From contig CM028902.1 of assembly GCA_016801885.1 (NCBI GenBank), positions 21,915,580-21,979,579 on the forward strand: a stretch of DNA of 64,000 nucleotides. The letters are read 5' to 3'. This document shows, one piece after another, positions 49,309 to 59,839 of this stretch. The translations under genes were made by a program, and so were the position numbers. This stretch comes from Toxotes chatareus. Its lineage: Eukaryota; Chordata; Actinopteri; Toxotidae. Positions within the stretch are counted from its first letter, which is position 1. The number at the start of each line of letters is the position of its first letter. The notes beneath the pieces were generated by a model, which was not told the DNA's origin, made no database searches, and saw nothing but the letters and a program-made list of their open reading frames with translations.

Positions 49309-50180
49309 GCATGTTCATGTACATTTGTGCATGTGCATTCATCATTTTCTTTCCGTCTTTGTCTCTCTCTCCTTTTTATGCTCAATCTCTCCTAGCTGTA
49401 CTGATGAATATTTTTACTTGTTTTAAGTAAATGTGTAAAGATCCAAAAATTGTCCTCAGGAGTTGGTGGAGACCAAAAACAGGGCTAAAAGGAGAGAGAA
49501 TGTTGGACACACTGTGCAGTAGTCAAGCAGACAAAAACACAACTCAGAATGAATGTAAATACAACTGTTTGCTAACATGTTAGACAAAACAACTTTACAA
49601 GGTAGCAGTTAATGTAGCTTTAAACTGACGGTAAACCTTTTAAACAGTTGTCTCTCCACATGATGCACTATTTTACTACATGATACAAATGTAATGGTGT
49701 GAACATAACTTCAGTAGCATTTGGTAGAAGGAATCAAATCAAACAACTGAGAAACATTTTTTCCCCTCAACCTTAAAGGTCCTGGTGCAGACACCCACCA
49801 CCAACTACACTATGCAGGACTACAAACGGCTCTACTCAGACATCGGTTTTGAGGATGGCTGGCTGATGAGACAGGACACAGAGCCACTCGTAGCTGACCT
49901 CACGCCTCCTGGCGTGGCCGTCCACTGCTTATACGGCACCGGCATCAGCACATCTGAGGCCTTCCGGTACTCCGACAAGTTCCCAGACGTGGAACCCACA
50001 GTGGTGTTTGGTGACGGGGATGGGACAGTGAACCTGCGAAGCGCCATCCAGTGCAAGCAATGGGTGGGAAAGCAGAAACAGCCCGTGACGTTACAAGAGC
50101 TTCCGGGGAACGAACATGTGAACATGTTGTTGAACTTCACGACCGTGGCTTACATCAAGACCGTGCTGTTCTCGCCCTGA
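43616..50180 (+). CDS. pla2g15: Lysosomal phospholipase A2 group XV
   Basis: Seven exons (43616-43766, 45728-45884, 47434-47552, 47765-47863, 48180-48404, 49159-49271, 49779-50180) join in frame to 421 residues (human 412). After a Leu-rich signal peptide comes PPVVLIPGDLGNQLEAKLDK. The lysosomal enzyme cleaves acyl chains from phospholipids at acid pH and can transfer them to ceramide. The triad is Ser206 (LIAHSMGN), Asp369 (GDGDGTVN) and His401 (GNEHVNM). The lid cysteines (YICYKK, IDCWID) and N-glycosylation sites (NRT, NYT, NFT) fit the family. The gene follows its paralogue lcat on the same strand. Five of the intron positions match lcat; the sixth differs (PKDE|VLVQ here, W in GW|YMW in lcat). 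A TG microsatellite begins three bases into intron 6. Confidence 0.96.
49275..49304. repeat. (TG)n microsatellite at a splice donor
   Basis: Fifteen TG units start three bases after the exon 6/intron 6 boundary of pla2g15 (49271/49272), so the 5' splice site lies against the repeat. Confidence 0.95.
49454..49550 (+). repeat. Dispersed repeat, copy in pla2g15 intron 6
   Basis: Starts cctcaggagttggtggagac and continues caaaaacagggctaaaaggag. Related to 40797-40875. The similarity weakens after about 45 bases but shared words (ggacaca, acaaacatgactc / acaaaaacacaactc) continue. Confidence 0.55.
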
Positions 50181-50375
50181 TGCTACCAGACACTCAGGGA
50201 CAGGCTGGCAGGGAGACTCACATCCACTCACATCCACTGTAATATTTAAACTTTATACTGAAACACACACACAACCACATGAAGGACAGACAGGGACAGG
50301 CTCATCTCGTCTGTCTCTCTGAACATTGACTGCCAAAATACTCCCCTGTACACGCTGCGTCGCTCAAGAAAAAGT

Positions 50376-50381
50376 ATTAAA
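50376..50381 (+). terminator. Candidate pla2g15 polyadenylation signal
   Basis: ATTAAA, the common variant hexamer, about 200 bases downstream of the stop codon. It is not certain that this one is used. Confidence 0.45.
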
Positions 50382-51296
50382 CTTTTGTAGTAAAATTACA
50401 GAATCAAAGTTTTAAATTAATTTTATAGCTGTAATTATATGATTTATGTTCATGTCAGGTTGTTTACTGTTGGACAAGCCTAAATATGATGACTTTTATA
50501 TTTGTCTCAGATTTTAAAGAACCCAGGATTTTACCTACTAAATCCATGTTACGATAAAGGACATATCAAAAACCAGGGATATACTGTGTGTGCCACTTTC
50601 TGAACAATTAAGAGAAGTCAGATCTGTTATCAGTGTTGTGAAAGAGATTTCTGAACTCCTCCAGTGCAACAGGTCACATGTGGCAGTTCTTGGCATATAT
50701 TTGAATGAGTTTAAAAAAAAAAACCTCAGCAGACTTTTACCAAAAATAACTTCATTTTTTGTGCTTTGATTTCATTGGATTTCTAGTGAGCCTCTTGTTG
50801 ATATTTTAATTTTTTGCATGCAGACAAGCTGTAAGTCCCTGATGGTCCAAGAACTTTTTTTTATTTTTATTATGTAGTCCATGTTACATGAGTCGTGTAC
50901 TGCAGGACGTGGGATATGGAAGTTGATGTTAGTCATGTTGAAGCCACTCAAGGGTCAAACAAGAAGATTTTTCAGCAGTTTCAGAAAAAAAAATCTTTGC
51001 TACTTGCTAGCTCTCTCCGGAGCTTTGAGCTGCATCTCATGGCCTTAATCAGTGAAAGTAGTTGGCTCCAGTCATTGAACTTGAGCTCTATGCAGTGATG
51101 AAGACCAAGAAACACAGTTGAAAGCTTCAGAAAAAGCTAGCAGACTTGAAAAATCTCCTGTTTGACTAAGTGAAACAAAAAGATTTTGAAGAGTTTGACC
51201 CAAAAACCTGAACTTGAGGACAGCTTACTTTTCGAAAAGACTTTCAACTGCATCTCATGGTCTTCATCAGTAAATGGAGTTTTGATTAGTTGTCGT

Positions 51297-51375
51297 GGAG
51301 GTAGCTCAGTTGTCCTCGCACAACCTATGTATGGAAATTCAGCGTGAGCTTCAGACCCCAGCTCCAGTGTTAGGT
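51297..51375 (+). repeat. Possible tRNA-derived SINE fragment
   Basis: The word ggtagctcagttg resembles a tRNA A box (TRGCNNAGYNGG) and gcttcagacccca, about 45 bases later, resembles a degraded B box. No complete tRNA cloverleaf and no SINE family could be confirmed. Confidence 0.3.
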
Positions 51376-52276
51376 CTCAGATTGTTGTTGTTGTTATTTC
51401 TCTGGGTTTCAGCAAATGAAATAGATTTTCCAAATTGTTTGCTTTCTAATTTATGAGAGTTAGAGTGAGAGTTTTTTTTTCTTGAATCGTTCTAAAACTA
51501 AATTTCCCACTACACTCAGCATAGGAATGCTGCTGTTTACGTCATAGTTCTGTACATATGTTTGGCCCAGGTTTGGTTTGAACCAGGTGCCTCTACAGGC
51601 TGGATTTACACAGGCACAAATTAGGGGACTTTTATTACTTTATGCTAAAGATCAGATCTTTTCTTTGATGTTTTATTATTTGTTCTTTCCTCTCTGTTCA
51701 GACAGACGTGAACATTTCAGACTGCTGTTAAACAGTTTATAACTCCGTGACTCCGTGTCCTTGTGGAAATGCAGCCAGAATCTCTCTGACTTGAGTGATT
51801 GTACTGTGCCATCCAGGCCTCAGAGGGGATGAGCTGGTTGATTTGCTCTTTTAAGTGTCACATCTGCTGTGAACTATCATACGATTATGTGTCAAAAACA
51901 TGTGTTGCCTTCTACAGAGTAAAATATGTTAAATATTACATTCAGGCACCAACTTTCTTTGTAGAGTTAAATCGTCCTGATAAAACCTTTCACCTTGTTT
52001 TTGGACAGTTCAGCTATTCTCTGAACAAACACAGGACAATACTAATTTTAACCATATTAAGTGATAACAAATCGCTTCCTCTGTGTTGTCTATGAGATTA
52101 ACATTAACTCGGGAGGTTTCGATACTGATTTAAGTCCACAGCTTCCTGTTAATGAGGCCTTTACGTTTGGTCACGCTTCTCTAAAAGCTTGTTTCAGTCA
52201 CACATCACCCTTTCTGAACCCTAAACACAACTCGTAGTATTTGTATTCTCCCATGCAGAAGTATGTAAGTAGCAAC

Positions 52277-52282
52277 TTTATT
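52277..52282 (-). terminator. usb1 polyadenylation signal
   Basis: Minus-strand AATAAA (plus TTTATT), 228 bases past the usb1 stop codon. Between them lies a TA run followed by a 44-base T-rich tract (A-rich in the usb1 transcript, 52337-52380). Confidence 0.6.
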
Positions 52283-52319
52283 TATATTCATATTAAAATA
52301 ATGAAGAAAATAACAACAC

Positions 52320-52329
52320 CATATATACA

Positions 52330-52362
<33 letters not shown>

Positions 52363-52380
52363 GTTTTTTTTTTTTTTTTT
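52320..52380. repeat. TA run plus homopolymer T tract
   Basis: A (TA) run (about 52326-52346) is followed by two T tracts broken by a single G. It is in the usb1 3' UTR, transcribed as poly-A. Confidence 0.9.
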
Positions 52381-52509
52381 GGACATTCAGCCTTGATTGT
52401 CTTTGTCAGCAGTTATTTAAGGGGATTACCAAAGGCTGTGTCATGACAGCCGTCATATGGTGAGTCCTTCTCCTTGACTTGACACAAGAGGTTTAGGTCC
52501 TGTCTGGTT

Positions 52510-55263
52510 TCACGGCTCCAAGGGGAAGCGGAAGGTCTTGTTTCCAGTCCTGCAGCGCATCTCCACCGCATCCAGCCTCAGAAGAAATGGTCCTTCTTCA
52601 TGTTCGTCAATCACACGCTTCATAATGAAAATAATCAGAAGAACAGGGATCAGACGGAAAATTCTATGCAAGCCTTTCTCATCTCAAGTGTAAATATGAA
52701 ACCACACACACACTAAATTAAGATGAATGATATCAGTTCATTTTCATTTCAGTGTTGAGAGTTAGGACGGACAGAGACAAGGTGTCTCAGTACCTGCAGC
52801 TCCTGAATGCATTCCTTCATCTGTGCTGTCAGGTCTCCAACACACCAGGCCAGACTCACGTGGAAAGATGGATCCTAAAGGATGCATCAGAGGTGATGGG
52901 GTTAAGACCTGAATGTGCACTCCTCCAGATTCTTTTAGGTGACCTGTTCATAAATAATTACTTCAAATCATCTGTCCTATAAGTTTAAACCAAAATTAAA
53001 ATTAAAAGAGTTGCTACAACATAAAAGAACATCTCATTCACAAACCCTGTTTCTACCCTGGGTAAAAACAGATTCACTGTTATAAACACAATAACAGGAA
53101 AAGGTTAATTTGCACACAGTAACACACAAATTTTTTTGACCACAGAGCTCACAAGATAATATTTTAGACCTTGTAGAAAGTGTCAAGGCGAAACTCAGTC
53201 ATCGTCCTGTCCACTACTCGAACCAGGTCCAGTAACTGAGCGTGCCCAGTACACACTTCCATACCCAAAAACGTCCTGCAGGGGACAAACGGACAGAAAC
53301 ACATACAGGCTGTCAGTCAACTTTTAGGATTTTTAGTTATAGTATAGTTTAGTCATATATTTGGACTATGAGAAAGGGAGACAATTCAAAGCTTTGACTG
53401 TACCTAGTCCTCTCAGCATTACAGTACACCCTTAGTTTCCCTGCTGAGCACACAAACCTGGCAACAAGAAACAGTTTTCAGTGAGAATTAAAACTTATAA
53501 ACACTATATTCAGCTCTATAATTCATTTTTTACTATTCTACTTGCTCTAGTGACCTTCTAAGCTGCTCCTACAACAAATGGGGTTTTAGTCATCTTGCCT
53601 TGGTACGTTACAGCTGTTTCATTTGTCTTTTTCTTGTTCTCTAGTCTCGTCTTTCTTCTTTTTCCTCTCTAATGTATTGCTGGTGTGTGTTTTACTATTT
53701 TATTTGTATTAATAAATTCCTTTGGTTGCATATGTATGAACGCAACTGATCACCAACCAAAGCTGCACCCTTTGATGATCGTATTCCACACCTGTGTAGG
53801 ACCAATATGTTTTTTGTTTTTGTTTCTTTTTTTAATGAAACAAAAATAGTCTACTTCCTTTCCCACCATCCTATTTTAAACTGACAAATCATCATGTGCA
53901 TACAGGCCATGTGCAGATAAACTAACCTTTTGCAGTGTGCCAAGTCTGCTCGGAGGCTCTGTGTAAAGGGCTGGATCCAGTGGTGCCTCAGCACCACTGT
54001 CTGAGACAGGCTGAGGTGGAACTCCTCCTGTGGGGTCAGAACCACACCACGGGTCCTTGCAGCTGAGAGCAGCTCCTCCAGCAACTCCCTGAAGTCCTCC
54101 TCAGGATGGTCTGACGTGGAGAGGAGACCGAGATAAAACAGGTACATAAGAAACCAGATGTGAATAATCAGGATTCTGCTTTGGTTGATGATCAATCATC
54201 ATTGCATGGTCTTACATGGCAAATAAACATATGTGGCCCAATTTCCTCTTTCATGTTTGAAAGAGCGGATCCGTCCACCATGGAGAGCGCTGTCCTCAGT
54301 CTGTGTGTCCACTTCATCTGGAAACATGGCCAGCAGGCAACCAGGGAGCGGCAGCCTGCAGGGAACACGGTGACAGTGTCACTCGATATGTCGATTTCAT
54401 TTAAAAACTCACATATAAGACTCCAATTAAGAAACCTATATCTTTGTTTTTATCTCCTGGGCTGTCACCAGAAGTTAATACGGTAAAATTACATGTCAAC
54501 AGGAAGTAATATTATGTTCAAATTTAAGAAGCATGTAGCAGTAGTAAGTACAGTTGCAAAAGCAAACGTACATACATTAAAACTCATCTGACAGAGTTCA
54601 CCATTTTTACCATATTGGGTTTTTTTTTTGCATTTAAGTTGAGCACCATGGTGTCAAGCAGCTCGTAGAGTAATCAAACCTCTTAAAAGATCTTACCATT
54701 GCTGTGATCCGGAAAAAAAATAAAATAAATACGTTCTGGCTCAGTCACTATGAATGCAGCTATGTTAAATTAATTAACAACTTTTCATAAAACTTCCTTT
54801 GGCCAGATGGCTCTCTAAGCACAGGACGTGGTCATGGGAGAAGAGTTTTCTATACATTTTATTTATTTACTTTGAACTGTACATGTATTTTTATAGAAGC
54901 CCATCTTAGGACAAGCTTTGCAAATGCAAATGAACTATAATAACATAGTTTAAACAGTTCAGTGAATATCCTGTGCTGTGTATCTGTATCAGTTATGAAC
55001 GAAGACGCTCCTCATTTCACTGTGAACCGTCTGTACTATCGTTTTAAATCCCACTCAGCCCAAAGAAAGCCACCACACATCGATAGTTGCACACACCTCG
55101 CTTTAGTAACCTGTTCCTCAGTTTTGGGTTTCTTCCTCACTGGGCAGTCATCGTTGTTATCATCTTCCTCTTGACACTTTCGAGAGCAGCTTTGCTTCAG
55201 CACAGTCGCCTCTTCGCTGTCCCCCTCCTCCGAGCTGCTGCTGCTGCTGTAGCCAACCAACAT
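52510..55263 (-). CDS. usb1: U6 snRNA phosphodiesterase USB1
   Basis: Seven exons (55097-55263, 54216-54355, 53927-54110, 53404-53457, 53170-53275, 52794-52874, 52510-52617) join in frame to 279 residues (human 265). USB1 is a nuclear 3'-to-5' exonuclease of the 2H phosphodiesterase family. It trims the uridine tail of U6 snRNA and leaves a protected 3' end. The two HxS motifs are present: His134 in FHLSLSQ and His222 in FHVSLAW. Other conserved parts are MLVGYSSS at the N-terminus, an acidic then basic low-complexity region, RGNWATYVYLP, VVLRHHWIQPF and RCRTGNKTFRFPL near the end. The exon 1 donor was placed at 55096/55097 because only it keeps frame with exon 2; a GT 14 bases earlier would break it. 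The gene is head to head with znf319, as in mammals. Confidence 0.95.
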
Positions 55264-55813
55264 CCCACAGGACGTGCTGTGTCAGGACATATCAGACGTT
55301 CATTATAATGGAAATTAAGACTGAGATGAAGTCACGCGGTTTGTATGGAAAACTAACGTGTTTCCTTGGCTTCAAAATGTGTTTTCTAGCTGCTTCAACC
55401 ACTCAGCCCGTGTAGGTTCCGCTCTGTCCTGCGCTTCCGATGTAAACAACCTGTTGTAATGATAATATACGTCCCAGTGAAACACGGCCACTACCGCTAA
55501 TCAGTTCCCCATTAAGAGGTTTCTTATATTATATATATAGGTACCTGAACACTGTTTTTTTTTAATGTATTGTGATCTAGACACCTTTAAGGATTTCTTT
55601 ATTTGTCACAAATGTATTTGTGCCATGAGAACAACTACATTTAAATGAGGTGAACGGTTCAGCTGAAACTGGTATTTGTCGTTATTTTTAATCACTGAAT
55701 CAATTTGACTCACAAACAGCCACTAACACATTTTAATATTTACGACACCAGACACACAGTGTTAATGAGAATACTTTTATAAGAGTGTTACATTAAAGCC
55801 ACCACACACTATG

Positions 55814-55856
<43 letters not shown>

Positions 55857-55980
55857 CATGCCAATTAACTCTTGGTTTATTCATGTTCCCGTGCGCGGGT
55901 AGGTGCTCAGAAGCTAGCCGATAGCTAGCTAGCAATTTAGAACAAAATGCACATCTCGGCCAGCCGAGAGGATGGCTTAG
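55264..55980. promoter_or_regulatory. Shared region between usb1 and znf319
   Basis: This roughly 0.7-kb divergent spacer separates the usb1 start codon from the probable znf319 first exon. It holds a 40-bp TG microsatellite (55815-55854), an AT-rich middle and then a rise in CpG from about 55885. It may act as two promoters or as one bidirectional region. Confidence 0.5.
55815..55854. repeat. (TG)n microsatellite
   Basis: About 20 TG units, uninterrupted, between usb1 and znf319. Confidence 0.97.
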
Positions 55981-55984
55981 GAGT

Positions 55985-56237
55985 CAAATAAATGTATACG
56001 TGAAACGGCAGCGTTTATGGGGAGATCTGGGAAATCGCGGGAGATTTTTCGCCAATTTTAATGACCCACAAATCCCAATTTCTTCGGCCCCCGGAGCCAC
56101 AGCGCTCGAACAAGAGAGCACCCGAGCAGCGTTTGCGGATGTAAAGGGGAGACCTAACGTTATTTGGGGGAGTAGCTGTCCTGTGATACACCGGCATTAC
56201 ATCGGGAATACGCGACAGGCTTGACTGGACGCACCAG
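55985..56237 (+). other. Probable first, non-coding exon of znf319
   Basis: A CpG-rich block ends with a good splice donor (cgcaccag|gtatga at 56237/56238). Its only long open frame (56000-56224) stops before the donor and has no known motif, so I treat it as 5' UTR, possibly with an upstream ORF. The left end is not determined. Confidence 0.4.
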
Positions 56238-57271
56238 GTATGAAAATGTGGACTTTCTCGTCACTGTTTACATGCACTCCTCGCTAACAAACGTGTCGCC
56301 GCTGCGGCTGCTACCTGGCTATTATTTTTCCCGTGGCTAGCCCGCTAACGTTAACACTAGCTCTCCTCTGCGCCTCTGAGGCTGCGTTAGCAAGCGGCTA
56401 GGCTAGCTAGCTAACCTATCCTGATTACAGTGATCTTTGCCTGGAGACGAAAAACGTTATGATGCGCAGACGCTGCTTTCCACTTTTTTCTTTTTTTTTT
56501 TTTTAACCGCGAATTGTTGAGCATTTGGATTTCTGCATAGACACGGGCGCAACAACACAACCAACAGGACAGAGATTTAAATGAAAGATTTAGCATTAAT
56601 TGGTGTCTGAGTGTATATGATAATGAGACCTCACTTGCTGTGTGTTTCTGTGTTCACGGATGTTGCACATCCTCAAGTATCCCGTTGTGTGTAATTATAT
56701 TTTATTTAACTGGGATGCTTTAAGCAATGTCAACATAAAGTACACGGCGTCGTAAGAATGCTCAGGTCCGTCCCATCGATGTACACTTGACTCTAAAATA
56801 AATACGACTTATGAAAACGCTGTCACCTGGGGTTCATCTTCTGTGAGAGCTGCTCGTTGAGCAGGGATGTGCTCTCTCATATTTAGTTGGGGAGGCTGTC
56901 TGCGTGGTCTGACAGCCAGCTGTTGAAAACCTAATATTGCGACATGTCCTACGATATTACAAATCCACATTTTGAATGGCTCTGTTTCAGCTGAATTTAC
57001 ACAGGCTGGTCACAAGGTGCACAGACTGGTTGCTAGAGCTTATGTGGCAGGATTTCAGCAGCAAGCTTGCATTTGCAAAGCATGCTTTTTAACCATTTTG
57101 TTACACAGGTATTATTTTTCAGCCAGGATGTGCTGTCTGTTGGATCAGTGGACGATGCAGATGCAGCATAATGATGGAGTTTTTAGGTTAAACCCAAAGA
57201 TAACTTGTTATTGAATAACCAGTTTCTACTCATTGATATATTGACTTACCTTGGCTTTCTTTGTAATACAG
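56238..57271 (+). other. Probable znf319 5' UTR intron
   Basis: The left half is CpG-rich with many gctagc/gttagc words (56335-56415). No coding exon is seen; the open frame at 56972-57214 has no motif. The intron ends at an acceptor, ttctttgtaatacag (57257-57271). Confidence 0.4.
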
Positions 57272-57432
57272 ATAACACCTGAAGGCCAAGAATAAAGTGA
57301 AAGTATGGGGTCTTAGATCTTTCCACACAGGCGTTCTCCTCTGCTCATCGCTGTTCCTCTCATCAAATCCTCCATCACGGCCCCTTCACCAAGCACTCTT
57401 TCCAGTTCTTCAGTGCACCTTGCTGAGATGGA
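57272..57432 (+). other. Probable second znf319 5' exon
   Basis: Bounded by an acceptor at 57271 and a donor gagatgga|gtaagt at 57432/57433. Its last bases include an ATG (57428-57430) that stays open through the splice into the main znf319 frame; see the findings. Confidence 0.5.
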
Positions 57433-57575
57433 GTAAGTTTTCTGTCCTGTTTTCTTAACGTACCCTGAAAAGTGTAGCCCATTTTTTAAAAACGTGTGCC
57501 AATCTCCTCTCCTCCTCTTCTCACTTCAGTTGGGCCACACCAGCTGCCAAACTGAATCCTTACACCCGAGCCCGC

Positions 57576-59378
57576 ATGACAGAGGCCTGGCAGCAGCATG
57601 CTGTTGCTCCACCTCCGGTTGTCCACACCATCCCTCCAGGAGCTGAGAACGCGTTGGGCTGTGCTGTGTATGGTATCGTACTGCAGCCAGATGCTACGTC
57701 TCTACAGCAGCAGCAACAGACCCAGCATGGGCAGCACGGCCAGCACAACCAGCAACACAGCGGGGGTCAGCACAATCAACAGCATCACACCACTCAGACC
57801 CAACAGACCTCCCTACAGGTGGGGACAGAGGGAGGACACAAGTGCGGGGCCTGTGGACATGATATCTCTCACCTGGCTAACCCACACGAGCACCAGTGCA
57901 TGGTGAGCCAGGACAGGTCATTCCAGTGCACCCAGTGCATGACGATTTTCCACCAGGCGACAGACTTGCTAGAGCACCAGTGTGTTCAGGTGGAGCAAAA
58001 GCCATTTGTGTGTGGGGTGTGTAAGATGGGATTCTCCCTTCTGACCTCTCTAGCCCAGCACCACACGTCACATAACAGCACCAACCCAATGAAGTGTTCA
58101 ATATGTGAGAAGACCTACAGACCCGGCTCTTCTGGCAACGCCACACCAAACTCAAACAACCCCCAGCAGCCCAGCAGCGACGGGGCATCAGCCAGCAGCA
58201 GCTCGTCCATTCTCCCTTTCCCTTCGGCCCGAGACCGGCCGTACAAATGCTCTGTTTGCCAGAAGGGTTTCAAACACCTGTCAGAACTCACACGGCATGA
58301 GAGGGTGCACACGGGAGAGAAGCCCTTCAAATGTGACACATGTGACAAGGCCTTCAGCCAGTCGTCACATCTACAGCACCATCAGCGAACGCACAGCAAT
58401 GAGCGCCCATTCAAGTGTGCTGTTTGTGAAAAGAGTTTTAAGCACCGCTCCCACCTTGTGCGCCACATGTACGTGCACTCTGGTGAGCACTTGTTCAAAT
58501 GCAACTTATGCGAGCTGCACTTCAAAGAGTCATCGGAGCTCCTCCACCATCCCTGCCACCCGCAGGGTTCCCGCCCATTTCGATGTGCCACGTGTGGTAA
58601 GGGTTTTAAGCGGCCGTCGGACCTTCGCCAGCACGAGCGCACGCACTCCGAGGAGCGTCCCTTCCACTGTGATGAGTGTCAGATGAGCTTCAAACAGCAG
58701 TATGCACTTGTGCGCCACAGACGCACACACAAAGACCCTACTGACCGGCCGTTCAAATGCAATCTGTGCGACAAGGGTTTCATGCAGCCCTCTCACCTCC
58801 TTTACCACCAGCACGTCCACGGCATGGACAACCTGTTCAAATGCGCCTCATGCCATAAGGAGTTCAGTCAGTCAGGAGAGCTGCTCAGACACAAATGTGG
58901 CGAGTCTTCAAACACCTCACCGGACAAGCCGTATAAGTGTGACGTTTGTGGCAAGGGCTACAAGAAGAGTTCCACGTTACAACGTCATCAAAACTCTCAC
59001 TGCCAAGAGAAGCCCCTCAAGTGCTCGCTCTGTGACCGCCGCTTCCTGTCCTCGTCGGAGTTTGTCCAGCACCGCTGCGACCCGTCACGGGAAAAGCCGC
59101 TGAAGTGCCCGGACTGTGAGAAACGTTTCAAATATTCATCAGATCTGAACCGACACCGACGTGTGCATACAGGGGAGAAACCATACAAATGCGGCCACTG
59201 CAACAAGGGCTTCAAACAGCGCGAACACCTGACCAAACACCAGAGCACACACTCCAGGGAGGGCCAGTTCAAGTGTGTCTGGTGTGGAGAGCGTTTCAGT
59301 GACTTGGGCTCTTTGCAGGATCACACAGTGCAGCACACGGCCGATGGAGGGGGTTACCCTGTGCCCCAGTGCATATGA
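57576..59378 (+). CDS. znf319: Zinc finger protein 319
   Basis: The protein is encoded by one 600-codon exon, whose 5' boundary is an acceptor at 57529/57530. The N-terminus MTEAWQQ and the block AENALGCAVYGIVLQPD match ZNF319 as I remember it, followed by a Gln/His-rich stretch (residues about 44-80). From residue about 87 there is a chain of about 16 zinc-finger units. Standard C2H2 fingers such as FKCDTCDKAFSQSSHL alternate with fingers where the last His is Cys, such as FKCNLCELHFKESSELLHHPC and FKCASCHKEFSQSGELLRHKC. This C2HC alternation is characteristic of ZNF319. An insert rich in Ser and Asn (about residues 184-220) interrupts the array after a half finger. It is a probable nuclear DNA-binding regulator; no target is known to me. 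The gene is divergent from usb1. Confidence 0.96.
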   Translation: MTEAWQQHAVAPPPVVHTIPPGAENALGCAVYGIVLQPDATSLQQQQQTQHGQHGQHNQQHSGGQHNQQHHTTQTQQTSLQVGTEGGHKCGACGHDISHLANPHEHQCMVSQDRSFQCTQCMTIFHQATDLLEHQCVQVEQKPFVCGVCKMGFSLLTSLAQHHTSHNSTNPMKCSICEKTYRPGSSGNATPNSNNPQQPSSDGASASSSSSILPFPSARDRPYKCSVCQKGFKHLSELTRHERVHTGEKPFKCDTCDKAFSQSSHLQHHQRTHSNERPFKCAVCEKSFKHRSHLVRHMYVHSGEHLFKCNLCELHFKESSELLHHPCHPQGSRPFRCATCGKGFKRPSDLRQHERTHSEERPFHCDECQMSFKQQYALVRHRRTHKDPTDRPFKCNLCDKGFMQPSHLLYHQHVHGMDNLFKCASCHKEFSQSGELLRHKCGESSNTSPDKPYKCDVCGKGYKKSSTLQRHQNSHCQEKPLKCSLCDRRFLSSSEFVQHRCDPSREKPLKCPDCEKRFKYSSDLNRHRRVHTGEKPYKCGHCNKGFKQREHLTKHQSTHSREGQFKCVWCGERFSDLGSLQDHTVQHTADGGGYPVPQCI

Positions 59379-59839
59379 ATCCCTGGAGACTTTAACCCCT
59401 GAACAGACGCTTCCCTAAACTCCCTGTTTTCTCTTCTGTGCCCTGTAGGCTCTACTTCAATTCGTCTTCAGCCTAACATTCATCACATTTTCAGGACAGC
59501 CTAGGCTATTACTATTGCATTCATTCCCACCAGTGCAACATCAGGTCTTTGTTGCTATACTAACCTGACATTACTCCAACTCTGTCATTCCATAACATCC
59601 TGAGGAGCACTTTCTCTCTCCCTTCTTTAACCTGTTCCCTCTTTCTTTTTTTTCAGCCCCACACTTGATAACATTGAATAGGCTACAGCTACTTAATTTC
59701 CATCCATCATACTTACTGCCAACCAAGACCGACTGCTGTGGACAGAAGCAGGTGCCATAATGCAGGTTTATTGAGCAGATCCTTCCTAATTTCCTAATTT
59801 AAACAGATTGTCGGTAAGTATATTGTAACGAGTCTCCAT

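Larger units (their letters stand above)
50181..52276. other. pla2g15 3' UTR and spacer to usb1
   Basis: No coding exon was recognised. An ATTAAA at 50376-50381, about 200 bases after the pla2g15 stop, is the nearest polyadenylation-type signal. A short phrase is repeated near 51030-51057 and 51249-51276 (ctgcatctcatgg, then cttcatcag or cttaatcag). A weak tRNA-like segment lies near 51297-51370. Confidence 0.5.

Noticed and set aside
55111..55263. Shorter usb1 first exon ending at 55111 (donor gttact)
   Set aside because: This donor would put exon 2 out of frame. The donor at 55096/55097 keeps the frame and fits the family.
56000..56224. 74-residue plus-strand frame upstream of znf319
   Set aside because: It stops before a good splice donor and shows no motif. 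It is more likely 5' UTR sequence or an upstream ORF than a separate gene.
57877..59336. Several long frames on the minus strand and in other frames across the znf319 exon
   Set aside because: They are shadows of the zinc-finger repeat coding sequence; only the 600-codon plus-strand frame matches a known family.
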